Shown piece by piece: positions 42,544 through 52,033 of a stretch of DNA of 62,153 nt (the first letter of the stretch is position 1; the number at the start of each line of letters is the position of its first letter). The stretch covers positions 1-62,153 of the forward strand of contig NZ_RHHS01000029.1 of assembly GCF_003710935.1 (NCBI RefSeq). The letters are read 5' to 3'. Source of the DNA: Brevibacillus gelatini. Its GTDB lineage: Bacteria > Bacillota > Bacilli > Brevibacillales > Brevibacillaceae. The position numbers and the translations under genes are program-made. The notes beneath the pieces were generated by a model. The model ran no database searches. It had not been told where the DNA came from and worked only from the letters and a program-made list of their open reading frames with translations.

Positions 42544-43071
42544 ATGAATTTCGCCATGCATGAGGCTGTAGAGGTTTTGGAGCGGACACCGTTGCTTTTG
42601 CAACATTTTTTATCCGGTCTTGCAACGGGATGGCTCACCTGTAACGAGGGCGAGGATACGTGGAATGCAGTGGAGGTTGTGGAGCATCTGATCGAGGCGG
42701 AGCGAACGAACTGGATACCGCGGCTGGAAACGATTTTGCAGGAAGGCGAAAGCAAGCCGTTCCCTCCTTTTGACCGCTTTGCGCACCTGAATGGACACAA
42801 GGAACAGTCACTGGCAGAGAAACTGCAAGAGTTTACAGCGATTCGCCAGCAAAATATCGCCAGGCTGAAGGAGCTGGTCGACCCGGCGCTGCATCTGGAG
42901 ATGACTGGCCTGCACCCGGCATTCGGCTCAGTAAAAGCGCGGGAGCTGATTTCCACCTGGGTCGTCCACGACTTGACGCACATCGCGCAAATCGTGCGAG
43001 TCATGGCCAAACGATACAAAACAGACGTCGGGCCGTGGAAAGCGTATTTGGGCATATTGCAAGACAGATGA
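42544..43071 (+). CDS. DinB-family metal-binding protein
   Basis: This 175-residue four-helix-bundle protein of the DinB/YfiT type has the metal-binding histidines in VVEHLIEAE (near residue 42) and the paired VHDLTHIAQ (near 150). The family includes thiol-dependent S-transferases, and the thiol in Bacillales is bacillithiol. The ATG at 42544 follows GAGGGGG. An earlier ATG (42523) lies ahead of that site. It is 33 bases downstream of the radical SAM gene and possibly co-transcribed. Confidence 0.85.
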   Translation: MNFAMHEAVEVLERTPLLLQHFLSGLATGWLTCNEGEDTWNAVEVVEHLIEAERTNWIPRLETILQEGESKPFPPFDRFAHLNGHKEQSLAEKLQEFTAIRQQNIARLKELVDPALHLEMTGLHPAFGSVKARELISTWVVHDLTHIAQIVRVMAKRYKTDVGPWKAYLGILQDR

Positions 43072-43090
43072 TGCTTTTGGGCAAAAATGT

Positions 43091-43116
43091 GAGGGGGACG
43101 GCCACCCCCTCTTTTT
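43091..43116. terminator. Bidirectional terminator
   Basis: GAGGGGG pairs with CCCCCTC, followed by TTTTTC. It lies between convergent DinB and GNAT genes. Confidence 0.8.
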
Positions 43117-43119
43117 CTT

Positions 43120-44043
43120 TTATGCCAGCTCCGTAAAATACCTGACCTCTTCCCTCTCCACATAAAAGCCGACCGATTCGTAAAGGGACAAAGCCGACTG
43201 ATTGGTCGTCAGCACTGTCAGGCAGGCGTACGGCAGTCCATGGGCGTGCAAGTATTGAAGTCCCTGTGTCAGCAAAAACTTTGCGAAACCGCGCTGTCTC
43301 CACGGTTCGCGTACGAACACATCCTCGATAATCCCATGATCCTCTTCCTGCCACGCCATTAACCCGGCTGCGAGCGTACTCTTGTCCCGGATGACGAGCG
43401 ATGTCCAGAGTGGCTGCTTTTTGTATTCGGCCAGCCTTTCCGCCCCGAGCGGCGTGTCCGGCCAAATCTCTGCTTCCACCTGCAAATATTGCCGTTCCTC
43501 TTCAAGCGTCTCCATCTGCCACGGCGAAAACTGAAAGGCTGCATCCAAAGCCCTCTCGCCAACGGGCTGATCGAGCTCGCGTCGCATCCGAAACAGGCTG
43601 TTCAGGCGGCGGAAGCCTTTTTCGATAAAAAAGCTGTTGTTGGCCGCTTCCGTCGAGTCGTTGCCCACGCACAAAGTCGTGCCGTACTCCTGCGGCAAAT
43701 TCCGCTTTAGCTCGCTAGCCTTCTGATAGAGCAGACTGTACAGCTTTTCCAGCAATTCCTCGTCGTGCTCCCGCTCCGGTACGGTTTTCAGATTGACGTA
43801 GATGGCATGCTTGTTTTCCGGGGGTCTGCCGGGCGGCACGACATTGACGACGCTTACCTGTCCCTTGGCAACCATCCTCCCGCCTTCGAATGCGCAGTAA
43901 ACATTGCCCCAGTTCTCTTCGTCGCCCACCCACCAAAAGGTGGCGTTTTTCTTTGCCGTCACAGACTTGTACAGTTCGCCAAGCGACGGCATGTCTTCCT
44001 TTTGAAAATGGCGGATGATCGTATCCGTGAATGGTTGGCTCAA
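43120..44043 (-). CDS. GNAT N-acetyltransferase, two-domain
   Basis: This 307-residue protein is about twice the usual GNAT length. The C-terminal half has the clear acetyl-CoA motif IIEDVFVREPWRQRGFAKFLL (about 240-260) and LTVLTTNQSALSLYESVGFY. The N-terminal half looks like a diverged GNAT domain (FQKEDMPSLGELYKSVTAKKNATFWWVGD, RMVAKGQVSVVNVVPPG). The start is TTG behind GAGAGTGA, with no good ATG nearby. Such tandem-GNAT proteins acetylate small molecules or drugs. The substrate is unknown. Confidence 0.78.
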   Translation of the reverse strand: MSQPFTDTIIRHFQKEDMPSLGELYKSVTAKKNATFWWVGDEENWGNVYCAFEGGRMVAKGQVSVVNVVPPGRPPENKHAIYVNLKTVPEREHDEELLEKLYSLLYQKASELKRNLPQEYGTTLCVGNDSTEAANNSFFIEKGFRRLNSLFRMRRELDQPVGERALDAAFQFSPWQMETLEEERQYLQVEAEIWPDTPLGAERLAEYKKQPLWTSLVIRDKSTLAAGLMAWQEEDHGIIEDVFVREPWRQRGFAKFLLTQGLQYLHAHGLPYACLTVLTTNQSALSLYESVGFYVEREEVRYFTELA

Positions 44044-44194
44044 GTCGGATCACTCTCTTCTCTTTTCATTCCTCCCACTTTACCATAGTTTCCCGAATAT
44101 TTTCTATTATTTCATGATGTCTTGTGCTGTATGATAAAATGCTGTATGCCAAAATGCTTGGCCAAAGTGATTTTCAGCCCAAGGAGTGCAGCCT

Positions 44195-44818
44195 GTGAAA
44201 AAACTGGCCCAACTGCAGCTTGAGCATTTTCAACAGATGGAGCAGCTTGAGCTTCAATACTATAGCGCCGACTATATTACGCCCAGCCAGGAAAGCTACA
44301 ACTGGTACCGTTTCCGTCCGGACAGCATCGTCGCGATTGAGGCGGATAACCGCGTCGTCGCTTTTATGAATTTGCTCCCCGTAAAAAGGCATGTCTACGA
44401 GCAGATCGTAGCTGGCCGCTTCAACGACAGTCTGATGACGACCGCAGATATTGAAGATTTTAAGCAGCATCCGGATTGTGCCTATTATTTTTTGTCCTGT
44501 GTAGTCGTCGCTGACACGTACCGGAAAAGCGCTGCCCTGCCCACGATGCTCCACCATTATCTCGGTATGCTGGACAGCGTGGCGAAAAGCGGCATTCGCA
44601 TCCATTCCATCGTGATGGAGGCGGTGACTGCGGCCGGCAATCGGTTTGCGAAGCGGCTCGGCATGCGGCTTTTGTGTGAAAGCAACCATGATTCACACGT
44701 CTACGAATGCGACTACGCGACTTTCAAGCGCCATGTGCTCGCCCGCTATCCGCTGCCTGATGCTCCACTCAAGCAAACGAAGAAAACAGACAGCCATGCT
44801 GCCGATGACCCGCAATAG
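44195..44818 (+). CDS. GNAT-like acetyltransferase
   Basis: This 207-residue protein is probably of GNAT fold: IVAIEADNRVVAFMNLLPV, then YFLSCVVVADTYRKSAALPTMLHHYL in place of the acetyl-CoA loop, and MEAVTAAGNRFAKRLGMRLL. The classical Q/R-x-x-G-x-G is degenerate (RKSAAL), so catalytic activity is uncertain. GTG start at 44195, eight bases after AAGGAG. It is followed by a terminator that also overlaps the end of the Rrf2 gene on the other strand. Confidence 0.7.
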   Translation: MKKLAQLQLEHFQQMEQLELQYYSADYITPSQESYNWYRFRPDSIVAIEADNRVVAFMNLLPVKRHVYEQIVAGRFNDSLMTTADIEDFKQHPDCAYYFLSCVVVADTYRKSAALPTMLHHYLGMLDSVAKSGIRIHSIVMEAVTAAGNRFAKRLGMRLLCESNHDSHVYECDYATFKRHVLARYPLPDAPLKQTKKTDSHAADDPQ

Positions 44819-44875
44819 CCAGCCAAGAGACGGCGGGTTGCTGCTGCCGCTTGCATACAGCTGGCATCCAGAAAG

Positions 44876-44906
44876 AAAACCGACTCCTGCTACAAGAGTC
44901 GGTTTT
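44876..44906 (+). terminator. Terminator overlapping the convergent stop codon
   Basis: AAAACCGACTC pairs with GAGTCGGTTTT. The stop codon of the minus-strand Rrf2 gene lies inside the hairpin. Confidence 0.8.
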
Positions 44907-45375
44907 CCTGCTTGATCTCCAGCAGTTCCTCGCTGGGGCCGATCTGTCCGATGCCGATGCTGTCCATTACATCCGCCAGTGTGTATTGCCCGAGAAACCG
45001 TATCAGTTGCTGCTCAGCCTGATTCATCAGCGCCTCCAGATGGCGATCCAACTGTACGCCGACCTCGCCGCAATCCAGTTCCTCTTGCCTGTCTTCCTCG
45101 CGCTCTTCCGGAAGGGCGCGGTAAATGTCGGCGAGTGTCAGCTCTTTCGGGCATCTCGTCATGTAGTAGCCGCCGTCGCGACCTTCCTTCGCCTCGACGA
45201 TGCCGGCGCGGATCAACTGGGCCATGACCCGGCGCAAAAAAGTGGCGTGCGTTTTCACCTGTGCGGCAATGGCGGCGCTGGACAACACGCCGCCGCTTTG
45301 CGCCAGCCAGACCAGTACATGCACGGCAATCCGAAAGCGCGGCTTGGCAATCTGATCGATTCGATTCAGCTTCAT
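44890..45375 (-). CDS. Rrf2-family transcriptional regulator
   Basis: This 161-residue winged-helix regulator has FRIAVHVLVWLA, SSAAIAAQVKTHATFLRRVMAQLIRAGIVEAKEGRDGGYYM (the Rrf2 helix-turn-helix and wing, about 30-70) and a central VxQL helix. The three-cysteine iron-sulfur cluster of IscR/NsrR is absent, so it is closer to the HypR/YwnA thiol-sensing type with only isolated cysteines. The ATG at 45375 follows GAGGGTG. It lies 19 bases after the FrnE gene and probably regulates this thiol-related operon. Confidence 0.85.
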   Translation of the reverse strand: MKLNRIDQIAKPRFRIAVHVLVWLAQSGGVLSSAAIAAQVKTHATFLRRVMAQLIRAGIVEAKEGRDGGYYMTRCPKELTLADIYRALPEEREEDRQEELDCGEVGVQLDRHLEALMNQAEQQLIRFLGQYTLADVMDSIGIGQIGPSEELLEIKQENRLL

Positions 45376-45394
45376 GCAACCACACCCTCGCCGT

Positions 45395-46117
45395 TTACAG
45401 CTTGCAGGAACCGTCTGCGCAGTTGTCCCCGTCTGTCTGTTCCTTTTGCTCCTGATCGACAAGTGTCAGAGGGGCAGCGGTGTTTTCTTCTTCCCACACT
45501 TTTGCCAGCACACTGAAAAATACTTCCCCCGGCTGGGCGCCGGAAACCGCGTATTTGTTGTTGAACACGAAGAACGGCACGCCTTTGATGCCGATTTCCG
45601 CGGCTCTGCGCTTGTCTTCCTGTACTTTGTCGCCGTACTCGCCGCTTTTCAGCATGGCGAGCGTCGCCTCGCGATCCAGCCCGACCTCGGAGGCGAGCTG
45701 CGCCAGCACCTCGTGATCTCCCAGATGCAGTGACTCGGTGAAGTACGCTTTCAGGAGGCGCTCCTTCATTTCCGTCATTTTGCCATGGGCAGCGGCAAAG
45801 TGAGCCAGACGGTGCGCGTCAAACGTATTCGTCGGAATCATCGTGTCAAAATAATAGTCAAGGCCGACGCTTTTTGCCTGCTGCGTCACACGCTCATTCA
45901 TGCTTTTCGCCTGTTCCAGCGGCATGCCGTATTTGGTAGCAAGCACGGTGTGCATGTCCATATCGGTATCGCGCTCCATGGTCGGGTCGAGCTGGAAGCT
46001 GCGGTAGACGACCTCTACCTGATCCCTGTGCGGGAATTGCGACAGCGCGCCTTCCAGATGGCGCTTGCCGATATAGCAAAACGGGCAGGCAAAATCAGAC
46101 CAGACTTCTACTTTCAT
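45395..46117 (-). CDS. FrnE-like DsbA-family oxidoreductase
   Basis: This 240-residue cytosolic thioredoxin-fold protein starts MKVEVWSDFACPFCYIGKRH with the CPFC active site. It has the helical insertion (LDPTMERDTDMDMHTVL...) and cis-Pro GVPFFVFNNKYAVSGAQ of the FrnE subgroup. An extra C-terminal CADGSC pair resembles the second redox motif of Deinococcus FrnE. It is likely to act as disulfide isomerase or oxidoreductase under oxidative stress. AGGAGG precedes the ATG. It probably shares a transcript with the Rrf2 regulator. Confidence 0.88.
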   Translation of the reverse strand: MKVEVWSDFACPFCYIGKRHLEGALSQFPHRDQVEVVYRSFQLDPTMERDTDMDMHTVLATKYGMPLEQAKSMNERVTQQAKSVGLDYYFDTMIPTNTFDAHRLAHFAAAHGKMTEMKERLLKAYFTESLHLGDHEVLAQLASEVGLDREATLAMLKSGEYGDKVQEDKRRAAEIGIKGVPFFVFNNKYAVSGAQPGEVFFSVLAKVWEEENTAAPLTLVDQEQKEQTDGDNCADGSCKL

Positions 46118-46250
46118 GTTTGTATCCTCCTCTTATTCAGCGGTCAAAGCCGCAATCGCGCAAACCGTAAACTGCAATCGTTGCAAGCACATTATACACG
46201 ATGCGGGAGAATGTTGCTGAACTTTTCAGGAGGAAACGACACTTTGCCCG

Positions 46251-46892
46251 TCAGCGAGCCATGCGGATGATGCGGTCACAGATCGTCTCCGCGTCTTCCC
46301 TGTCATGAGTGACCAATATCGTCGTAATGTGCGCTGCCCGCAGCAGCGTCTTCAATTCCTCGCGTATTTTCTGTTTCAGATCTGCGTCCAGGTTGCTGAA
46401 CGGTTCATCCATCAACAGAATGGCCGGACGAGGGGCCAATGCCCTGGCAAACGCCACCCGCTGCTGCTGCCCGCCGCTCAGCTCATGCGGGTAGCGCTTG
46501 CCGAAGCCTTCCATTTGCACCAGCGCAAGCATTTCCCGCAGCCGCACTTCCCGTTCTTTTTTCGGCAAGCGATGCAGTCCAAACAAAATATTTTGCTCCA
46601 CCGTCAAATGCGGAAACAGCGCGTAGTCCTGAAAAATCATTCCGACTCCGCGGTGTTCAGGCTCGACGAACTGCCGCTCATCGACCAGCACCCGTTCGCC
46701 GATGCGGATTCGTCCGCCTGCGGGAGCTTCCAGTCCTGCGATCAGGCGCAGCAACGTACTTTTTCCACAGCCGCTGCTCCCCAGTATCCCGACGATCTCG
46801 CCCTGCTCCATGCGCAGCGAAAAATTGCGCAAGACAGGCCCGCTCCCCGTTCCGTAGCCAAACGTGACGTTCTCCAGTTGAAAAAAGCTCAT
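46251..46892 (-). CDS. fbpC: Ferric-iron ABC transporter ATPase (FbpC-like)
   Basis: This 213-residue ATPase has Walker A GSSGCGKSTL, Q-loop FQDYALFPHL, signature LSGGQQQRV and Walker B ILLMDEPFSNLD, then LVTHDREDAE. The sequence is of the Fe3+/spermidine-type importer class but lacks the usual C-terminal regulatory domain (family about 350 residues), so this is a short form. Its first codon overlaps the permease stop by 4 bases (ATGA). It energises the import system at 46889-49657. Confidence 0.88.
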   Translation of the reverse strand: MSFFQLENVTFGYGTGSGPVLRNFSLRMEQGEIVGILGSSGCGKSTLLRLIAGLEAPAGGRIRIGERVLVDERQFVEPEHRGVGMIFQDYALFPHLTVEQNILFGLHRLPKKEREVRLREMLALVQMEGFGKRYPHELSGGQQQRVAFARALAPRPAILLMDEPFSNLDADLKQKIREELKTLLRAAHITTILVTHDREDAETICDRIIRMAR

Positions 46893-48544
46893 TTTGCCTG
46901 TCTCTCCCCTACCCAGTGATAAAAATAGACGGAAATGATGCCGACTGCGATGATAAACAGCGACGGAATCGACGCTTGCTGGATTTGTTCATCGCTGGCG
47001 TACTGGTACGCCTTCGTCGCCAGCGTTTCGAAGTTGAAGGGACGAAGCAGCAAAGTAAGCGGCAGCTCCTTGACAATCTCCATGAACACGAGAATAAATC
47101 CGGTGATAACCGCCCCTTTGATGAGCGGCAAATCTACCTTGAAAAAAGTCCGGGTCATCCCCATGCCAAGCATGCGCGCCGCTTCGGCATAACGGTTGCC
47201 CGTCTTCTCGAAGCCAGCCTCGACCGCGTTGAAGCCGACAGCCAAAAAGCGGATGATATACGCAAAAACGAGCATGAACAGCGACATGCTAAGCACCAGC
47301 TTGCCTTCCGGAAAGCCCAGCCAAACGTACAGCGGGCCAAGCTCTTTATCAAGCGAAATCATGACGGCGAGCACTCCAATCGACAGCACCGCCCCCGGAA
47401 TGGAGTACCCCATGGAAATCAGCCGCGTCATGACCATGGCGAATACGGATGTGCGGGAGTAGCGAATGACGTTGGCGACCGTGACCGCAAGCAGCATCAA
47501 GAGCGTGATGGACACAACGGAAATCGACAGCGTATTGGTCAAAAGCTGTACGAACCGCTCGTTCAGCACTTCCTCATAGGTCCATGTCGCCCAGACCGAA
47601 AGCTGCACGACGGGAATGAAAAAAGAAAGAGAGACGATCAGCATACAAAAGCACAGCGCGGCATACATGGGCAGACCTGTCAGTTTGCGTCTGCGCAGCG
47701 GCGTAACTCGGTTCGTCGGCGAACTGAATTTTTTGCGTTTGCGCACCAGCCGCTCCACGACAAAAATGCCGATAATCAGGCTCATCAGCCAGGCAGCCAG
47801 ACGAATCGCCGAATCGACGTCGTACATGCCGAACCACGTTTTGAAAATAGCCGTGGTAAACGACTGAATGCCAAAATGATTGGTCACGCCAAAGTCGTTC
47901 AGCACCTCAAAGGCGACCAGGCTCGCTCCTCCGGCGATGGCAGCCTGCGAGAGCGGCAAGACAATCCGAAAAAAGATGTGAATGGAGTTTTTCCCGAGCA
48001 AACGGGCATTTTCAATGAACGCCGCGCTCTGCTTCTCCAGAAACGTTTTCGTAATCAGGTACACGTACGGAAACAGAAACAGCGTGAATATAAAAATGGC
48101 GCCCTTCATGGACATGATGTCAAAGTAGCGCTGATCCAACGTCCAGCCCAAACTGTTTCGCAAAAAGGTTTGGATGCTTCCGGTATAGCTCAGCATGTTG
48201 CCATACGTGTACGCCGCAATATACGGCGGAATCGCCAGCGGCAGGACGAAGGCAAACGCAAAAAAACGGCGCAGCGGAAAATCGTAGGCAGCCACCAGCC
48301 AGGCGAGCGAAACGCCTACGATGATCGTACAGGCTCCCGTTCCCAGAACGAGCCACAGCGATTGCAGGGCGTAATCCAGCAGCATGTACTCCTGAATGTG
48401 CTGCCAGTTTTCATTGGTATGCGCAAACAGGCCGAGCAAAATATATAGAGACGGAAGAAGGGCCAAAAAGGCCCCCATCACGCTCAGCGCTACCCACCCG
48501 TTCAACTTCCGTTTCAGGTTTCTTAGCAACGCAGCTCCCGTCAT
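46889..48544 (-). CDS. fbpB: Ferric-iron ABC transporter permease (FbpB-like)
   Basis: This 551-residue membrane protein with about twelve TM helices is a fusion of two permease halves. Each has an EAA-like coupling loop (ENARLLGKNSIHIFFRIVLPLSQAAIAGG in the first half; EAARMLGMGMTRTFFKVDLPLIKGAVITG in the second). This is the FbpB/SfuB architecture. It forms the channel for iron released by the lipoprotein encoded upstream. It starts three bases after the fbpA stop and overlaps fbpC. Confidence 0.9.
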   Translation of the reverse strand: MTGAALLRNLKRKLNGWVALSVMGAFLALLPSLYILLGLFAHTNENWQHIQEYMLLDYALQSLWLVLGTGACTIIVGVSLAWLVAAYDFPLRRFFAFAFVLPLAIPPYIAAYTYGNMLSYTGSIQTFLRNSLGWTLDQRYFDIMSMKGAIFIFTLFLFPYVYLITKTFLEKQSAAFIENARLLGKNSIHIFFRIVLPLSQAAIAGGASLVAFEVLNDFGVTNHFGIQSFTTAIFKTWFGMYDVDSAIRLAAWLMSLIIGIFVVERLVRKRKKFSSPTNRVTPLRRRKLTGLPMYAALCFCMLIVSLSFFIPVVQLSVWATWTYEEVLNERFVQLLTNTLSISVVSITLLMLLAVTVANVIRYSRTSVFAMVMTRLISMGYSIPGAVLSIGVLAVMISLDKELGPLYVWLGFPEGKLVLSMSLFMLVFAYIIRFLAVGFNAVEAGFEKTGNRYAEAARMLGMGMTRTFFKVDLPLIKGAVITGFILVFMEIVKELPLTLLLRPFNFETLATKAYQYASDEQIQQASIPSLFIIAVGIISVYFYHWVGERQAK

Positions 48545-48547
48545 CTT

Positions 48548-49657
48548 TTATTTCCACCCTGCTTTGTTCATCAGCTCAACCGCTTTTTTGTTGTGCTCGC
48601 CAAGCTTGGCAAAATCCAGCTGCTGAGTTTTGAACTCGCCCCACTCTTTCAACAGGGCAGGCTTTTCTGCCTCCGCATTCACCGGGAATTCAAAGCTGCC
48701 TTGTGTCAGCATTGTTTGCCCTTCCTTGCTGGTGATGTATTCGATCAGCTTGACAGCGTTGTCCTTGTTTTTCGCATGCTTGGTCAAGCCGATTCCGCTA
48801 ATGTTCACATGCGTACCTGTCGTGTTTTGGTTCGGGAAAAAGACGCCGATGCTTTCTGCGACTTTCACTTCTTCCGCATCTTTGGAATGGAGCATTTGCC
48901 CGACGTAGTACGTGTTCATGATCGCGACATCCCCGACTTTGGCAGCGATTGCTTTCGCCTGATCGCGGTCTCCGCCCTCCGGCTTGCGCGCCATGTTTTT
49001 CGCGAGTCCCGTTGCCCATTCTTGTGCAGCCTGTTCGCCATTCAGCTCGATAAAGGACGCGACCAAAGACTGGTTGTACAAATTGGAGGAAGAACGGACG
49101 AGCACTTTGCCCTTCCATTTGTCTGTCGCCAAATCTTCATACGTGGACAGTTCTTCCGGCTTCACACGGTCTTTCGCGTAGACAATCACGCGCGCGCGGG
49201 TCGCCATGCCGATCCAGTGGTTTTCAGGATCGCGCCATTGGCTCGGCACATTTTTTTCCACCTCTGGGGAGGAAACTGGCTGCAGAACGCCGTTTTGCTT
49301 GGCATAGTTCAGCACGCCGCCATCCACGGTGATGAACAAATCCGCCTCGGAGCTTTCGCCCTCACGCTTCAGGCGTTCCACCAGTTCCTCGGCTGTGCCT
49401 TTTACTTCATTGACCTTGATCCCTGTTTGCTTGGTGAACTCGGCAAACAGCTTGCTGTCGATCTCGTAGTGCCGTGCGGTAAATACGTTGACGACCTGAT
49501 CCTTGTCCTTAGCGGCTGTCTCCCCCGCTGTTGGCGCGGCAGTGCCGGCTTGCGGCTGGCTAACGCTGCTGTCTCCCTGACCAGCTCCGCAGCCCGCCAT
49601 GAATGGCACAGTCAGCATCGTAAAGAGCATGAGACTGAGCATGCTTTTTTTTCTCAT
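48548..49657 (-). CDS. fbpA: Ferric-iron binding lipoprotein (FbpA-like)
   Basis: This 369-residue solute-binding protein has a lipoprotein signal with lipobox FMAGC near residue 25 (LFTMLTVPFMAGCGAGQ). The mature protein begins VVNVFTARHYEIDSKLFAEFTKQTGIKV, and tyrosine ligands are expected near NTYYVGQML, as in FutA/FbpA. It captures ferric iron outside the membrane. The ATG at 49657 follows AAGGGGAAG. A Fur box lies 30 bases upstream, so the operon is expressed on iron limitation. Confidence 0.92.
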   Translation of the reverse strand: MRKKSMLSLMLFTMLTVPFMAGCGAGQGDSSVSQPQAGTAAPTAGETAAKDKDQVVNVFTARHYEIDSKLFAEFTKQTGIKVNEVKGTAEELVERLKREGESSEADLFITVDGGVLNYAKQNGVLQPVSSPEVEKNVPSQWRDPENHWIGMATRARVIVYAKDRVKPEELSTYEDLATDKWKGKVLVRSSSNLYNQSLVASFIELNGEQAAQEWATGLAKNMARKPEGGDRDQAKAIAAKVGDVAIMNTYYVGQMLHSKDAEEVKVAESIGVFFPNQNTTGTHVNISGIGLTKHAKNKDNAVKLIEYITSKEGQTMLTQGSFEFPVNAEAEKPALLKEWGEFKTQQLDFAKLGEHNKKAVELMNKAGWK

Positions 49658-49687
49658 TCGGAATCTTCCCCTTTTCCTCTCGTAGTT

Positions 49688-49708
49688 GTGATAATGAATA
49701 TCATTTCC
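49688..49708 (-). promoter_or_regulatory. Fur box of the ferric transporter operon
   Basis: The core GATAATGAATATCATTT (49690-49706) matches the Fur consensus GATAATGATAATCATTATC with few changes and lies directly upstream of fbpA. Confidence 0.82.
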
Positions 49709-49774
49709 AATCAACAAGGCTTATTCTAGCGAAGCAAAATGAGAAAACGATGAGAAAAATGAAAAAAATAATTG

Positions 49775-51199
49775 TCAGATGCCCTCCGCGTCAGAGCGGA
49801 TCGGCAAAAAGACTTTGACCGTGGTGCCTTCATGCTCGACACTCTCGATAGCCAACGCTCCATGGTAGCGCTCTACAAGCCGCTTGGCGATGGACAGGCC
49901 CAGACCGTTGCCGTCCGCGGCTCCGTTTTTTCTGTTGCGCGCTTTGTCCACCCGGTACAGGCGATCTGTGACATACGGCAAATCTTTTGCCGGGATGCCA
50001 ATCCCCGCGTCGCTGATTTCCAGACAGACCCGCTCCTCTATAACCGTTGCCCTTACCGCGATTTTTTTTCGTTCCTGCGAATACTTGACCGCGTTGTCCA
50101 AAAGGATCAGCAAAATCTGCTCCAGATGCTCCACCGAAATGGCCAGACACACCCCGGACAGCGCCTGCAAATCACGCTCGATATGGAATGCCGGGTGCAG
50201 TACATTGACATTTTTGATCGTTTGCGAAATGACCTGTTCCGGTTCGCATACCGCGACTGCTTCATCCAGTTCCAGGTGCTCTGCCCGCGTCAGCACGAGA
50301 AGCTCCTCTACCAGCGCTTTTAGTCTGGACAGCTCCTCCATGGAAATTTGCAGCGATTCCTCCAGGACGGCGGGATCGTGCTTGCCCCAGCGGCGCAGCA
50401 TGCCCAGGTGGCCTTCGACGATGGCAATCGGGGTGCGCAATTCGTGGGAAGCATCCTCGACGAACTGCCGCTGCTGCTGAAAAGACCGCTCCAGCTTGTC
50501 CATCATTTCATTGAACATGCTCATCGTCGTGGCCAGCTCATCGTGATTGTCGTAAAACTCTACCCGCTCGGACAGGCCCTTTTGCTTCACGTTTTTCATC
50601 GTCTGGTTCATCGCCTGCAGCGGCTTGACCAGTTGGCGGGCCAAAAGTCTTCCGCCGAGTCCGCTAACGATGACCGCCACAAGACAGCCGACCGCCATGA
50701 ACCGGAACAGCGCTCCGCTCAACTGCTCAAATTCCTGGATGTTTTTCACGATTTCCACCGTGCCGACAAACTGAAAAATCGTGATCGGCCGCTCCATCAA
50801 CAGCAGGTTTCCGCTGATGTGCGCACTCCGCCACGGCTCGCGGGGGACGCTCGTGATTGCAGCAGCCATGCTGTCTTCGATTCCATCTGACACGACTGCA
50901 ACCGGCACGCCTTGTTCGTCAAGGATGCGGATTCGCTGGTTGTGCTGATTGATTTTTTGCAAAAAGCTGCGCATTTCGTGGAGATCGTCTCCTGCGAAGG
51001 TGCTTTCCCTCTCCAGGGCAAAGTTGAGAATCTCGCGCATCGTCTGCTCGGCGGCTTGCTCCTCCTGGCGCATCATCCACTTTTCTACAAAAAAATATTG
51101 CACGGTATTGTAGGCGATGAACACCAAAAAGAGCAGCACCGACGACCAGAGCGTCAGCTTCCATTTGATCGGCAGTCTGGATGGGGCGTATCTTTTCAT
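49775..51199 (-). CDS. Sensor histidine kinase (ArlS/YkoH-like)
   Basis: This 474-residue kinase has TM1 at about 13-37, an extracellular region to about 165, and TM2 at about 172-195. HAMP (LVKPLQAMNQTMKNVKQKGLSERVE) follows, then H-box EDASHELRTPIAIVEGHLGML and N-box LLDNAVKYS, with ADGNGLGLSIAKRLVERYHG. It is transcribed with its regulator, overlapping by 4 bases. It sits between two Fur boxes beside the iron importer, so an iron-related signal is possible. That is inference. Confidence 0.92.
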   Translation of the reverse strand: MKRYAPSRLPIKWKLTLWSSVLLFLVFIAYNTVQYFFVEKWMMRQEEQAAEQTMREILNFALERESTFAGDDLHEMRSFLQKINQHNQRIRILDEQGVPVAVVSDGIEDSMAAAITSVPREPWRSAHISGNLLLMERPITIFQFVGTVEIVKNIQEFEQLSGALFRFMAVGCLVAVIVSGLGGRLLARQLVKPLQAMNQTMKNVKQKGLSERVEFYDNHDELATTMSMFNEMMDKLERSFQQQRQFVEDASHELRTPIAIVEGHLGMLRRWGKHDPAVLEESLQISMEELSRLKALVEELLVLTRAEHLELDEAVAVCEPEQVISQTIKNVNVLHPAFHIERDLQALSGVCLAISVEHLEQILLILLDNAVKYSQERKKIAVRATVIEERVCLEISDAGIGIPAKDLPYVTDRLYRVDKARNRKNGAADGNGLGLSIAKRLVERYHGALAIESVEHEGTTVKVFLPIRSDAEGI

Positions 51200-51873
51200 T
51201 TTCGCATCACGTAGCCGATCCCGCGAACGGACTGAATATAGCTGCGCTCATCGGGCGCATCGATTTTGTTGCGCAAATACCGCACGTACACATCCACGAC
51301 GTTCGTCTCAACGGCAGACTCGTATCCCCACACCGTATCGAGCAGCACGTCGCGCGGCAGGACGCGGTTAATATTTTTCATGAACATCACGAGCAGATCG
51401 TACTCCCTTTTGGTCAGTTCGAGGCTCTGCCCGGCTTTCATCACTGTCCGCGCCTCCAGATCAACGGTCAGCTCGCGAAAAACAAGCTTCGAGCGCAGCG
51501 CGTCTGTCTGCTCCTCCTGCCTGCGAAACACGACTCGCATCCGCGCCAGCAATTCCTCAATCGCAAACGGCTTGGGAATGTAGTCGTCCGCCCCGCTGTC
51601 CAGACCTGAGACGCGATCATCCACGCTGTCTCTTGCTGTCAGCATGATGATCGGCGTTTTTTTGCGCTCGCGAATTTTGCGGCATACTTCCAGCCCATCC
51701 ATTTCCGGCAGCATCAAATCCAGCAGGATGAGATCCCATTCTTCCTTCAAGGCAAGTTCCAGCCCTGCTTTTCCCTCATCGGCAACCGCCACGAAAAACG
51801 ACTCGTGACGCAGTTCCAGCTCGATGAACCGCGCCATATTTTTTTCATCTTCAATCAGAAGCACTCGTTTCAT
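51196..51873 (-). CDS. OmpR-family response regulator (ArlR/YkoG-like)
   Basis: This 225-residue regulator has receiver residues EDE, phospho-acceptor Asp in LILLDLMLPEMDG (near 53) and Lys in IPKPFA, and a winged-helix output domain LTKREYDLLVMFMKNINRVLPRDVLLDTVWG with NVVDVYVRYLRNKI. Its stop overlaps the kinase start. A perfect 7-1-7 Fur box lies about 50 bases upstream of its ATG. Confidence 0.92.
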   Translation of the reverse strand: MKRVLLIEDEKNMARFIELELRHESFFVAVADEGKAGLELALKEEWDLILLDLMLPEMDGLEVCRKIRERKKTPIIMLTARDSVDDRVSGLDSGADDYIPKPFAIEELLARMRVVFRRQEEQTDALRSKLVFRELTVDLEARTVMKAGQSLELTKREYDLLVMFMKNINRVLPRDVLLDTVWGYESAVETNVVDVYVRYLRNKIDAPDERSYIQSVRGIGYVMRK

Positions 51874-51920
51874 GTTTACTCACCTTTTGTCCCAGAGGGA
51901 GAAGTCCATCTGATTGTAGA

Positions 51921-51935
51921 TGATAATAATTATCA
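51921..51935. promoter_or_regulatory. Perfect 7-1-7 Fur box
   Basis: TGATAATAATTATCA is a perfect palindrome matching the minimal Fur/PerR-like 7-1-7 motif. It lies between the divergent response regulator (start 51873) and the Cu/Zn SOD gene (start 52034) and could control either. Confidence 0.75.
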
Positions 51936-52033
51936 ACGTCAATATAAGCCGTCACAAGAAAAATGAACCATCCGCCCAGTCGCTACATAGGATGAACATC
52001 GTAACGACCACGAAAAGCGAAGGTGGAGTGAAC